From assembly GCA_030039755.1 (NCBI GenBank), contig JASHUY010000122.1:1-42640 (forward strand): 42,640 bases of DNA, given 5' to 3'. This DNA is from Acidimicrobiales bacterium. Its GTDB lineage: Bacteria > Actinomycetota > Acidimicrobiia > Acidimicrobiales > RAAP-2. The notes beneath the pieces were generated by a model. That model searched no databases. It had not been told where the DNA came from and saw only the letters and a list, made by a program, of their open reading frames with translations. Shown here in pieces: positions 24,512 through 32,187 of this stretch (positions are counted from its first letter, which is position 1; each line of letters starts with the position of its first letter). A program made the translations under genes and the position numbers.

Positions 24512-26127
24512 AGGTCGACGCCGTCATCAGGGCGAGGATCACGACCTGGGACCCGGCGAGACCCCGCGCGTCCGCGCTCGCCGTCCACCACGGCCGGGTC
24601 GTCGCCTTCGACGACGGGGCGGAAGAGCTCGCCCGGGACGCGGCGAGGAGGGAGGAGCTGGACGGGTTCGTCTTCCCCGGCTTTCACGACGCCCACTGCC
24701 ACACGACCGCGTTCGGCCTCGGCCTGTCGGAGCTCGATCTCTCAACCCCTCCGGTCTCCGACATCGAGCAGCTCTACCGGGCGGTCGAGGAGCGTGCAAG
24801 GAGCTCGTCGCGCGGTGAATGGGTGGTCGGCTCGGGCTACGACCAGAACAAGATCGGCGGTCGGCACCCCGAGCTGCACAGGCTCGACGAGGCCGGGCTC
24901 GGGCACCCCGTCTGGCTCAAGCACACGTCGGGCCACATGTGCGTCGTCAACTCGGCCGCAGCGGCGCACTTCGTGCTCCCCCGGACCATCTCGGGCGGTC
25001 GCGCCGTCCTCGACGACGGGGGCAACTTCACGGGCCTGCTCGAGGAGCGGGCGCAAAGCCTCGTCCAACAGGTCGTGCTCCCCCGCTCGCTCGACACCCT
25101 CGCGGCCGCGATCGGGAGCGCGCACGAGCGGTACCTGAGCGAGGGCGTCACCTCGGTGTGCGACGCCGGGGTGGCCGGAGGGTGGATCGGCCAGAGCCCC
25201 GTAGAGGCGGCCGCGTACCAGCTCGCACGTGAGCGCGGTCTTCTGAAGGTCCGCACGACCCTCATGATCTCGGCTGACGCGCTCGAGGAGCTCCACGGGC
25301 ACCGCGACGATGGCCTCGACGGGGGGCTCGGCCTTCCGGGGGGTCTCCGTACCGGGCTGGGCGACGAATGGCTCCGTCTCGGTCCGGTCAAGATCTTCTC
25401 GGACGGCTCGCTCCTCGGACGGACCTGCTGGATGGAGCACGGGTTCGACGACGATCCCGGCAACACCGGCTATCCGCAGGCTCCGCCTGAAGATCTGCGC
25501 AGGACCATCGTCGGCGCCCACGTCGCCGGATGGCAGGTGGCCACCCACGCGATCGGCGACGAAGCCGTGCGCTTCGTGGTCGACAGCTACGAGGAAGCGC
25601 TCTCCAGGAAGCCACGGCCCGACCACCGGCACCGGATCGAGCACTGCGGGATCACGTCCGACGAGTTGCTGGGCAGGATCGCCCGGCTCGGCGTCGTCCC
25701 GGTGCCCCAGGGGAGGTTCGTCGGGGAGATCGGGGACGGCATGCTCGCGGCCCTCGGGCCGGAGAGGTCGGCGAAGGCCTACCGGCTCGGGAGCTTCCTG
25801 CGTGCCGGCACGATCCTTCCGGGCAGCTCCGACCGCCCCGTGGTCACAGGCCGGCCCCTCTTGGGCATCCAGGACATGGTCTGCCGCCGGACCGGGTCGG
25901 GAGTGCCCTTCGGACCGGCCGAAGCCCTGACCGCCGAAGAAGCGCTGCGGGCGTACTCGCACGGCTCGGCTTGCGCGGAGCACGCCGAGCCCGATCGGGG
26001 CTCGCTCGAGCTCGGCCAGCTCGCCGACTTCGTGGTCCTGGGAGAGGACCCACGACTGGTCGCGCCCGGAGAGATCGCCCTGATCCCCGTCTTGGGCGCC
26101 TTTTCGGGTGGGGTCCCGGCGGACTGA
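24508..26127 (+). CDS. YtcJ-type metal-dependent amidohydrolase
   Basis: A 539-residue amidohydrolase (COG1574/amidohydrolase_3 type). Metal-binding residues appear in order: H63 and H65 in FHDAHCH, the lysine in GPVKIFSDGS, the histidines in VATHAIGD and HRIEHCG, and the aspartate in PGSSDRPV. Relatives hydrolyse formamides, N-acyl compounds or exo-cyclic amides; the substrate here is unknown. The ATG overlaps the hydratase stop (ATGA), so it is the third gene of the tetR operon. Confidence 0.9.
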   Translation: MKVDAVIRARITTWDPARPRASALAVHHGRVVAFDDGAEELARDAARREELDGFVFPGFHDAHCHTTAFGLGLSELDLSTPPVSDIEQLYRAVEERARSSSRGEWVVGSGYDQNKIGGRHPELHRLDEAGLGHPVWLKHTSGHMCVVNSAAAAHFVLPRTISGGRAVLDDGGNFTGLLEERAQSLVQQVVLPRSLDTLAAAIGSAHERYLSEGVTSVCDAGVAGGWIGQSPVEAAAYQLARERGLLKVRTTLMISADALEELHGHRDDGLDGGLGLPGGLRTGLGDEWLRLGPVKIFSDGSLLGRTCWMEHGFDDDPGNTGYPQAPPEDLRRTIVGAHVAGWQVATHAIGDEAVRFVVDSYEEALSRKPRPDHRHRIEHCGITSDELLGRIARLGVVPVPQGRFVGEIGDGMLAALGPERSAKAYRLGSFLRAGTILPGSSDRPVVTGRPLLGIQDMVCRRTGSGVPFGPAEALTAEEALRAYSHGSACAEHAEPDRGSLELGQLADFVVLGEDPRLVAPGEIALIPVLGAFSGGVPAD

Positions 26128-26176
26128 CGCGCCGGAGGCCACGGTCGGACGTCGCGCCACGTCGGGGCGGCGGCGG

Positions 26177-26896
26177 TCACCCGCTCGGGCCGAACCGCTC
26201 CACCCGTACCCGGTCGACCGGCGCGCCCAGCCCGACGAGCATCTCGCTCATGCCTTCGGCGAACGTCTGCGAGCCGACGACGTAGTAGCGGTCGCGACCT
26301 TCGAGGAGCGGCACGAGCTCGGCGGCGGTGAGCCGGCCCGGCGGCCGGCCCCAGGGCGAGGGCTCGCGGGTCAGGGCGACGAGGGCGCCGGCCGAGCGCA
26401 GCTCCGCTGCATAGGGGAGCTGGAGCAGCGTGCGGCCCGACACCGCGAACCGGACGAGGTCCTCGCTCCCGAGGGCGACGGCGTGGCGCAGCATCGAGAC
26501 GAGGGGGACGACGCCGCTCCCGCCACCGGCGCCGAGCATCGGCTCGGTGCCGTGCCAGACGAACCAGCCCCCGATCGGGCCGCGCACCGTGAGCCGGTCC
26601 CCGGGCTCGACGGCGTCCGCGAGGAACGTGGACACCTCGCCCTCGCGGAGACGCTCGACGTAGAGCTCGACGAGCGGGTCGGAAGGAGCCGAGGCGACCG
26701 AGTACGAGCGTTGGGCGACGTACCCGTCCGGCGCGACGAGCCGGACGACGTAGTGCTGACCGGGGAGGTGCGTCACCCGGTCGGGGACGTCGAGGCGGAG
26801 CTGGACCCCGTGGCGGGACGGGTGCGTCACGTCGGACACCGTCGCCTCGTGCCAGCCGCCGACGGGCGCGGCGACCTCGACCGCCTCGTCGACCAT
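26177..26896 (-). CDS. FAD/NAD-binding oxidoreductase, ferredoxin-reductase type
   Basis: A 239-residue flavoprotein of the ferredoxin-NADP reductase fold. The FAD site is RSYSVASAP and the nucleotide-binding glycines lie in LGAGGGSGVVPLVSML. The C-terminus ends VERFGPSG, and there is no C-terminal 2Fe-2S domain. It begins six bases after the molybdoenzyme stop, so it is probably the electron partner delivering reducing power from NAD(P)H to, or accepting it from, that enzyme. The ATG at 26896 has GGGAGA upstream. Confidence 0.9.
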   Translation of the reverse strand: MVDEAVEVAAPVGGWHEATVSDVTHPSRHGVQLRLDVPDRVTHLPGQHYVVRLVAPDGYVAQRSYSVASAPSDPLVELYVERLREGEVSTFLADAVEPGDRLTVRGPIGGWFVWHGTEPMLGAGGGSGVVPLVSMLRHAVALGSEDLVRFAVSGRTLLQLPYAAELRSAGALVALTREPSPWGRPPGRLTAAELVPLLEGRDRYYVVGSQTFAEGMSEMLVGLGAPVDRVRVERFGPSG

Positions 26897-26901
26897 GGTG
26901 C

Positions 26902-27513
26902 TCAGTCTCCCTGGTACCGCTGCTCCAGCCAGGGGTCGCCCAGGTCGTGGTACCCGCGCTGCTCCCAGAAACCCGGCTCGTCGTGGTCGAGAAGGGTCAG
27001 ACGGGTGACCCACTTCGCGCTCTTCCAGAAGTAGAGATGCGGCACGAGGAGGCGGACGGGCCCGCCGTGCTCGGGAGGCAGGGGCCGGCCCTCGTGGGTC
27101 CAGGCGAGCCACGCCTTGCCGCCGGTCACGTGCGCGAGGGGCAGGTTCGTCGTGTACCCGGTCGTGGACGTCGCGACCACGTGGCTCGCTGACGGGAGCG
27201 GTCGAACGGCGGAGAGGAGCGTGTCGATGCTCACGCCGGCGAAGCTCGTCCCGAGCTTCGACCAGGTCGTCACGCAGTGGATGTCGCCGTCGTACCCGGA
27301 ACCCTCCATGGTGTGGAGCTCGTCCCAGGTCCAGGTGCGGGGGGACGCCACCAGGCCGTCGAGCGTCATCGTCCAAGACCTCGCGTCGAGGTGGGGGGTG
27401 ACCTCGGCGGTCAGCACGGGGAAGTCGGCGCCCACGTCGTACTGACCCGGAGGGAGCCGGGGGTCCAGCGGTCCCCGTCGGCTCCCGAAGAACCCTCGCG
27501 TCGCGTCAGTCAC
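26902..27513 (-). CDS. Sulfite-oxidase-fold molybdopterin oxidoreductase (YuiH-like)
   Basis: A 203-residue protein of the oxidoreductase molybdopterin-binding domain family. C80 in YDGDIHCVTTWSK is the expected molybdenum-ligating cysteine, and HGGPVRLLVPHLYFWKSAKWV is the conserved C-terminal stretch. There is no Tat signal or membrane helix, so it should be cytoplasmic, unlike MsrP or SorA. No dimerisation or heme domain is attached. The physiological substrate of this short group is unknown. It precedes the flavin reductase and follows S4 and MOSC genes on the same strand. Confidence 0.9.
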   Translation of the reverse strand: MTDATRGFFGSRRGPLDPRLPPGQYDVGADFPVLTAEVTPHLDARSWTMTLDGLVASPRTWTWDELHTMEGSGYDGDIHCVTTWSKLGTSFAGVSIDTLLSAVRPLPSASHVVATSTTGYTTNLPLAHVTGGKAWLAWTHEGRPLPPEHGGPVRLLVPHLYFWKSAKWVTRLTLLDHDEPGFWEQRGYHDLGDPWLEQRYQGD

Positions 27514-27571
27514 TCAGGCCCCGCGCTCCTCGTTCGCCCGGCGTCGTCCACCTTGCGTCTACCAGTCCGGA

Positions 27572-27622
27572 CGCCGGCGGCCGTCCTCTGCCGGCGGCCG
27601 TCTTCTGTTGACGGCGGTCTTC
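27572..27622. repeat. Two to three imperfect 17-base tandem repeats
   Basis: GCCGGCGGCCGTCCTCT is followed directly by GCCGGCGGCCGTCTTCT and a third degenerate copy (GTTGACGGCGGTCTTCC). They lie in the 126-base gap between the S4 protein and molybdoenzyme genes, and the GC-rich units could also fold as hairpins. Confidence 0.7.
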
Positions 27623-27639
27623 CGCCGGCAGGCCTGGGA

Positions 27640-28014
27640 TCACCGCCGCAGGCGGTCGAGCTGACGCCGGTCGCGCTTGGTGGGCCGACCGGTCCCGCGT
27701 GTGCGGAGGAAGGGAGCTTCCGCACGCCTGGGCGCGGGCGGGCTGTGGTCGAGGAGGCAGGTCCCCGCCTCGGCCGCGCCGACGCGCTTCACGATCGGGT
27801 CGACGACCTCGAGGACCCGGTCCCTGCCCTGGACGTGGGCGGCGACGCGGTCGCCGGGCCGGACCCTCGTCGCGGCCTTCGCCGCGGTGTCGTTGACGGT
27901 GACGTGGCCGCCCCTGCACGCGTCGGTGGCCTCGGTCCGGGTCTTGAAGATCCGGACCGCCCACAGCCACTGGTCCACCCTCGCGGACTCCACGCCGCCG
28001 ATCCTGTCACTCAC
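27640..28014 (-). CDS. S4-domain RNA-binding protein (Hsp15-like)
   Basis: A 124-residue protein starting with a classical S4 domain, RVDQWLWAVRIFKTRTEATDAC followed by GGHVTVND, and ending in a very basic tail (GRPTKRDRRQLDRLRR). This matches the heat-shock protein 15 group, which in Escherichia coli binds free 50S subunits carrying peptidyl-tRNA to recycle stalled ribosomes. The same role here is inferred. It lies between the MOSC and molybdoenzyme genes and is probably co-transcribed with the MOSC gene (13-base gap). Confidence 0.88.
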   Translation of the reverse strand: MSDRIGGVESARVDQWLWAVRIFKTRTEATDACRGGHVTVNDTAAKAATRVRPGDRVAAHVQGRDRVLEVVDPIVKRVGAAEAGTCLLDHSPPAPRRAEAPFLRTRGTGRPTKRDRRQLDRLRR

Positions 28015-28026
28015 TCGGTGGCGCTC

Positions 28027-28731
28027 TCAGCTGACGAGCGAGACGTGGTCGCCGACCCGCATTCGCCCTCCCTCGAGCACCGTGCCGTAGACGCCGAACA
28101 TCCCGTCCCTCCGTCGCGTGAGCTCACGGAGGATCCCGGGTGCGAAGCCGAGCTGGGGCTGGGTCATGGTCACCATCACGCAGCGCCCGGTCCTCTCGCC
28201 GATCCCGACGGTCGCCGCGCCGATCCGGAGGGCGTGCCCGACCCAGTTCTCCTCCGGCTCGCGGCCGCGGGTGATGTCGACGACGACATTGGGCCGGAAG
28301 CGGGGGACTTCCACCTGGTCGTCCGGTCGCGACCCGCGGAGCCACGAGAGGGACGCCGTGCTCAGCAGGTGGAGCGCGGCGTCGTCGAAGTGGCGGACGT
28401 CGGTCTCCTCCTCCAGGGTCACCGACTCTCCCACCACCGACCCGACGAGCTCGGCCGCGCGCGGGTCGTCGACTCTGGCTCGTTCGCCCGACGGCAGCTG
28501 GACCCATGCCCCCTCGTCGTCGAGACGCGCCGAGATCGAGAGCAGGCCGGGCATGCGCCGGAAGCGCGGAGTCGTCTTGCCGCTCCCGATCTTGCCGTCC
28601 GAACCGCGCACCGCCCACAACCGGTCGCCGACCATCCCGCGGCGGTCACAGTCCACCTCGGCCATCCGCTCTCCGCCCATGGACTTGACCGGATAACGCC
28701 AAAGCTCGACGACCTCTCCGAGCTTCGTCAC
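28027..28731 (-). CDS. MOSC-domain protein
   Basis: A 234-residue protein with the MOSC N-terminal beta-barrel (ELWRYPVKSMGGERM) and MOSC domain (RFRPNVVVDI, then TGRCVMVTMTQPQLG). Its cysteine corresponds to the conserved one proposed to carry sulfur or bind the molybdenum cofactor. Such proteins handle the molybdenum cofactor or reduce N-hydroxylated compounds (mARC type). The nearby sulfite-oxidase-fold gene makes a molybdenum link attractive. The GTG at 28731 is preferred; the longer open frame would run through the tandem repeats at 28763-28850. Confidence 0.85.
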   Translation of the reverse strand: MTKLGEVVELWRYPVKSMGGERMAEVDCDRRGMVGDRLWAVRGSDGKIGSGKTTPRFRRMPGLLSISARLDDEGAWVQLPSGERARVDDPRAAELVGSVVGESVTLEEETDVRHFDDAALHLLSTASLSWLRGSRPDDQVEVPRFRPNVVVDITRGREPEENWVGHALRIGAATVGIGERTGRCVMVTMTQPQLGFAPGILRELTRRRDGMFGVYGTVLEGGRMRVGDHVSLVS

Positions 28732-28762
28732 GACGAGCCGCTTCTTCCGAGCCTGGACGGCG

Positions 28763-28850
28763 ATGCCACATCTCGACGATGCCACATTTCGGCGGTGCCA
28801 CGTGCGTGAGAAGTCACGTCGAGCGTGCCACCGTCGACGGTGCCACGTCA
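28763..28850. repeat. Six imperfect tandem 15-16-base repeats (GCCAC core)
   Basis: Units resembling GRTGCCACRTNTCGAC follow each other without gaps. The five GCCAC cores begin at 28765, 28781, 28797, 28827 and 28842, and a degenerate GTCAC copy begins at 28813. The array sits between the divergent MOSC gene and the small gene at 28866. The spacing resembles an iteron or a multi-site operator. Confidence 0.75.
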
Positions 28851-28865
28851 TGTGAGGGTCATGAG

Positions 28866-29057
28866 ATGGACTCCCACGTCGACGAGCACCCCACCTATCC
28901 GGGAGCGCACGCGCCTGAGCGCAGCTCGCGCGTGGAGGTCCGGCCGCCAGGGGCCGGTAGGGTGCCGGAGCTCCGACGGACGAAGGAGCTCCTGGTCGCG
29001 CTGGCGCGCGAGCGCGCCGAGAAGATCGGGGTGCATGGAGGTTCCTCGAACACGTGA
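28866..29057 (+). CDS. Possible small hypothetical protein (63 residues)
   Basis: A short frame begins at an ATG preceded by GAGGG seven bases upstream and shows the strong third-position GC of local genes. It encodes MDSHVDEHPTYPGAHAPERS, then a basic helix-like segment (RRTKELLVALARERAEKIG). No family is recognised. The repeats directly upstream could be its promoter region. It could also be a chance frame; nothing else in this gap looks coding. Confidence 0.4.
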   Translation: MDSHVDEHPTYPGAHAPERSSRVEVRPPGAGRVPELRRTKELLVALARERAEKIGVHGGSSNT

Positions 29058-29407
29058 GGGTGGAGGGAGCGGAAAGAGGTGTGGGCGCGCGCGATGCACG
29101 CGTACGCGGCCGGCGAAGGCCGGAAGGGTTGGCGGTATCGCCTAGAAGGTGCCGGCCGGGGCCGACGCGCGAGCGACCAGGGGGCTCGCGCTCGAAACGG
29201 TGTGGAACGTCTGGTTCTTCGACACGGGCACCTCCTTCGACACTCGACGGTGAAGGTGCATGATAACCCGGCGATCCGGAAATTGCTAGGCCCGCTGCGG
29301 GTTATTTGTCCTTCGGGGAGGGCTCACCGCGCCGTCGCGCGTGAGGGGCGCCTCCCGACCCGGACTCCGCCAAGCTGCGACGATCGCCCTGAGATAGCGT
29401 TGAGCAG
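29058..29407. other. 350-base non-coding leader of the amino acid importer operon
   Basis: No convincing gene is seen. The segment contains a GCACCT/AGGTGC stem candidate near 29229-29259 and a second inverted repeat at 29263-29305. No known riboswitch consensus was recognised. It may hold the importer promoter and an attenuator. Confidence 0.5.
29263..29305 (+). terminator. Stem-loop ATAACCCG...CGGGTTAT with following T-rich bases
   Basis: ATAACCCG (29263-29270) pairs perfectly with CGGGTTAT (29298-29305). An inner CCCGC-T-GCGGG can also form, and TTTGTCC follows. It may terminate the small upstream transcript or attenuate entry into the importer operon, about 100 bases before its first gene. 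Confidence 0.4.
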
Positions 29408-30292
29408 ATGACGTTCCGTCGCCTCGTGCTCGTGGGCAGTCTGTTGGTCGCCGGTTCCGGCCTCGGCGCGGGCAGCTTCGCCACGGTGAGCGCCGCCCTC
29501 CCGGACGGCCAGGGACCGGGAAACACCGCGCCGCTCAACTCCTGCTCGTACTCGGCGATCCAGCCCTTCCTCTACTCGCCGGGGCACCTCACGATCGCGA
29601 CGGACGCACCTGCCTACCCGCCGTGGTTCGAGCACAACGTGCCGTCGAACGGCAAGGGGTACGAGAGCGCCGTCGCGTATGCGGTCGCGAAGCAGCTCGG
29701 CTTCAAGTCCTCGCAGGTCGAATGGGTCGTCGAGCCGTTCAACGCCTCTTACGCCCCTGGGCCGAAGCACTTCGACTTCGACATCAACGAGATCTCGGTG
29801 ACGGCGACACGTGCCAAGGCTGTGACCTTCAGCGTCGGCTACTACACAGACCAAGAGGCGCTGGTCGCGCTCAAGGGGACCCCGATCACCAAGCACCACA
29901 CACCTGCGGCGCTCAAGACCTACGTCTTCGGTGAGGAGATCGGGACGACGAGCCTCCAGTTCATCGACGAGCGGATCCAGCCGGTCCACACGCCGGAGAC
30001 GTTCACAACGCTGAACGACGTGAAGTCCGCGCTCCAGGACCATCGCATCGAAGCGTTCGTGACAGACACGCCGACGTCCCAGTACATCGCGACAACAGAG
30101 ATCCCGCACGCCGTGGTCGTGGGGCAGTTCCCGAGCACAGGCCAGCACTACGGGCTCCTGTTCCAGAAGGGTGACAAGCTCGTCAAGTGCGTGAACAAGG
30201 CGATCGACCACTTGAAGCGCGCCGGGGTGCTGCGCCGTCTCGTGAAGAAGTACCTGCGCGTCTACACGTCGATCCCCCTCATCAAGCCCTGA
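29408..30292 (+). CDS. Polar amino acid ABC importer, substrate-binding protein (family 3)
   Basis: A 294-residue secreted protein with a Sec signal (TFRRLVLVGSLLVAGSGLGAGSF) and no lipobox. It has the type 3 binding fold: LTIATDAPAYPPWFE, GKGYESAVAYAVAKQLGF, DFDINEISVTATRAKAVTFSVGYY and the second-lobe IGTTSLQFID. The aromatic and acidic residues that grip an amino acid (YPPWFE and DINEIS) are in the expected places; the specific amino acid is not predictable. Permease and ATPase genes follow on the same strand. Confidence 0.92.
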   Translation: MTFRRLVLVGSLLVAGSGLGAGSFATVSAALPDGQGPGNTAPLNSCSYSAIQPFLYSPGHLTIATDAPAYPPWFEHNVPSNGKGYESAVAYAVAKQLGFKSSQVEWVVEPFNASYAPGPKHFDFDINEISVTATRAKAVTFSVGYYTDQEALVALKGTPITKHHTPAALKTYVFGEEIGTTSLQFIDERIQPVHTPETFTTLNDVKSALQDHRIEAFVTDTPTSQYIATTEIPHAVVVGQFPSTGQHYGLLFQKGDKLVKCVNKAIDHLKRAGVLRRLVKKYLRVYTSIPLIKP

Positions 30293-30329
30293 GCGGCGAC
30301 GCCCCGGCGAAGGGCACTGAGACACCGGC

Positions 30330-31280
30330 GTGACAGGAACGCCGATCGGTCCGGGCGGGCCGCCGGGGATCGTGGGCGACACCGCAGGCTCCGCCGGGGT
30401 CGGCGCCGGCGGGCTCGACACGGACTTCTCCCGGAGCCGCAGGAGCCGACTGCTCCGCTCACCGCGCGGCGCGGTCGTCACTTCGACGGTCAGCACGCTG
30501 GCCGTGCTCGGTGCGATCGTGGCGGCCTTCCTCCTCGCTCCGGGGAGCCGTGCGGTGCGGGCGACCTATTTCAACGCCCACGACATGTGGCGTGCGTTCA
30601 TCGGCGACCCCCACGAGGGCTTCTACTCCATCGGGAAGGGGATCGTGGTGAACATCGAGATGTTCACCATCGGCGAAGTCGTCATCTTGGTGCTGGCTCT
30701 CGTCATCGCGCTGATCCGCCAGTCGAAGTCGCCCGTCCTCTTCCCCTTGCGGATGATCGCGGTCGCATACGTCGACTTCTTCCGCGGCGTGCCGCTGATC
30801 CTGGTCATCCTCGCGATCGGCTTCGGCCTCCCCGCGCTGTACCTTCCGTTCATCTCGTCCCAGTCGGCGTTCGTCTACGGCGTGCTCTCCCTCGTGCTCG
30901 CCTACAGCGCCTACGTCTCCGAGGTGTACCGCGCCGGTCTCAACTCCGTCCCGCTGAGCCAGGTCGCCTCCGCGCGGTCGCTCGGCCTCCGACCGCGCAC
31001 CGCGATGCGCTACGTCGTGCTTCCCCAGGCGGTGCGGACCATCGTCCCGCCGCTCCTGAACGACTTCATCAGCCTCCAGAAGGACACCGCGCTCGTCGCG
31101 GTGCTCGGGGCGGTCATCGAGGCGAACCGGGCGGCGGAGATCTACTCGAGCACCGTGTTCAACTACTCGGGCTACACCGTCGCCGCCGTTCTCTTCCTCG
31201 TGATCACGATCCCGCTCGCGCGCTTCACCGACCACCTGATCGCGCGCGACCGTGCTCGCCGCCTCGCGGGGGCGGCGTGA
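30330..31280 (+). CDS. Polar amino acid ABC importer permease (HisM/GlnP family)
   Basis: A 316-residue membrane protein. After a Gly-rich cytoplasmic tail of about 45 residues it has the His/Glu/Gln/Arg/opine permease signature YVDFFRGVPLILVIL, SAYVSEVYRAGLNSVP, and the EAA loop ARSLGLRPRTAMRYVVLPQAVR. One permease gene suggests a homodimeric channel. Its stop overlaps the ATPase start (GTGA), so the two are coupled. Confidence 0.92.
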   Translation: MTGTPIGPGGPPGIVGDTAGSAGVGAGGLDTDFSRSRRSRLLRSPRGAVVTSTVSTLAVLGAIVAAFLLAPGSRAVRATYFNAHDMWRAFIGDPHEGFYSIGKGIVVNIEMFTIGEVVILVLALVIALIRQSKSPVLFPLRMIAVAYVDFFRGVPLILVILAIGFGLPALYLPFISSQSAFVYGVLSLVLAYSAYVSEVYRAGLNSVPLSQVASARSLGLRPRTAMRYVVLPQAVRTIVPPLLNDFISLQKDTALVAVLGAVIEANRAAEIYSSTVFNYSGYTVAAVLFLVITIPLARFTDHLIARDRARRLAGAA

Positions 31281-32110
31281 GCCTCCCCCAAGCGCGGCAC
31301 GAGGCGGCTGCGGCACAGGCCGGTGCGGCACCGGCGACGGCTCCACCGGCGATGGACGCCACGGCCGGCACGGCCCTGCGGATCGAGGGAGTCCACAAGG
31401 CCTTCGGCACGAACCACGTGCTGAAGGGCGTCGACCTCGCCGTCGACACCCACCAGGTGATCTGCCTCATCGGCGCGTCGGGGTCGGGGAAGTCGACGCT
31501 CTTGCGCTGCGTGGACCTGCTCGAGGCCATCGACCGCGGCCGGATCGTCTTCTTCGGCCATGACGTCACCCGGCGCGAGGTGGACGAGATCCGCGTCCGG
31601 CGTCAGATGGGGATGGTGTTCCAGTCCTTCAACCTCTTCCCGCACCTGCGCGTGCTCCGGAACGTCACGCTCGCACCCGTAAAGGCCCTCGGGATGGCGA
31701 CGACCGACGCGGAGGAGGAGGCCATGGCGCTCCTCACCAGGTTCGGGCTGGCCGACAAGTCGCACGACTACCCCGACCGCCTCTCGGGCGGCCAGCAGCA
31801 GCGCGTGGCGATCATCAGGGCGCTGGCCATGCACCCGAAGCTCATGCTCCTCGACGAGGTGACGAGCGCGTTGGACCCCGAGCTCGTCGGCGAAGTCCTC
31901 GACGTGATCCGCGAGCTCGCGGCCGGCGGCATGACGATGCTCGTCGCAACCCACGAGATGGGCTTCGCACGCGAGACGGCGACCCGGGTCGTCTTCCTCG
32001 AAGACGGGGTCATCGTCGAGCAGGGACCGCCCGGCCAGTTGTTCGACGCACCGCGCGACGATCGGACCAAGCGCTTCTTGGGACGGGTGCTGAACGCCGG
32101 GAGGATGTAG
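31277..32110 (+). CDS. Polar amino acid ABC importer ATPase (GlnQ/HisP family)
   Basis: A 277-residue ATPase that drives the importer. It has Walker A (GASGSGKSTLLRCV), Q-loop (GMVFQSFNLFPHL), ABC signature (LSGGQQQRVAIIRAL), Walker B (LMLLDEVTSALDPE) and the H-switch (VATHEMGFARE), all typical of polar amino acid importers. About 30 Ala-rich residues precede the ATPase core. The GTG start overlaps the permease stop by GTGA. Confidence 0.94.
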   Translation: MSLPQARHEAAAAQAGAAPATAPPAMDATAGTALRIEGVHKAFGTNHVLKGVDLAVDTHQVICLIGASGSGKSTLLRCVDLLEAIDRGRIVFFGHDVTRREVDEIRVRRQMGMVFQSFNLFPHLRVLRNVTLAPVKALGMATTDAEEEAMALLTRFGLADKSHDYPDRLSGGQQQRVAIIRALAMHPKLMLLDEVTSALDPELVGEVLDVIRELAAGGMTMLVATHEMGFARETATRVVFLEDGVIVEQGPPGQLFDAPRDDRTKRFLGRVLNAGRM

Positions 32111-32132
32111 CCGGGAACGCCGGGGGAAGCTG

Positions 32133-32173
32133 CCGGCGCACCCGCCGGGGGGCCGGGAACCTGCCGTACGGCA
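32133..32173. terminator. Hairpins between convergent glnQ-like and selenoprotein genes
   Basis: CCGGCG-CACC-CGCCGG (32133-32148) and the perfect palindrome TGCCGTACGGCA (32162-32173) lie in the 77-base gap between two convergent genes. They are well placed to terminate transcription from both sides. T-tracts are absent. Confidence 0.5.
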
Positions 32174-32187
32174 CGCCCGGTCGGGGA

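Noticed and set aside
27572-27622. Short repeats considered as a CRISPR array
   Set aside because: The units are tandem without spacers and only two to three copies exist; no cas gene is nearby.
28763-28850. Tandem array considered as a plasmid or chromosomal origin
   Set aside because: No replication initiator, DnaA-box pattern or AT-rich unwinding region is present.
29079-29411. A 110-codon plus-strand frame in the importer leader
   Set aside because: It has no Shine-Dalgarno or domain, mixed codon bias, and overlaps the start of the binding-protein gene.
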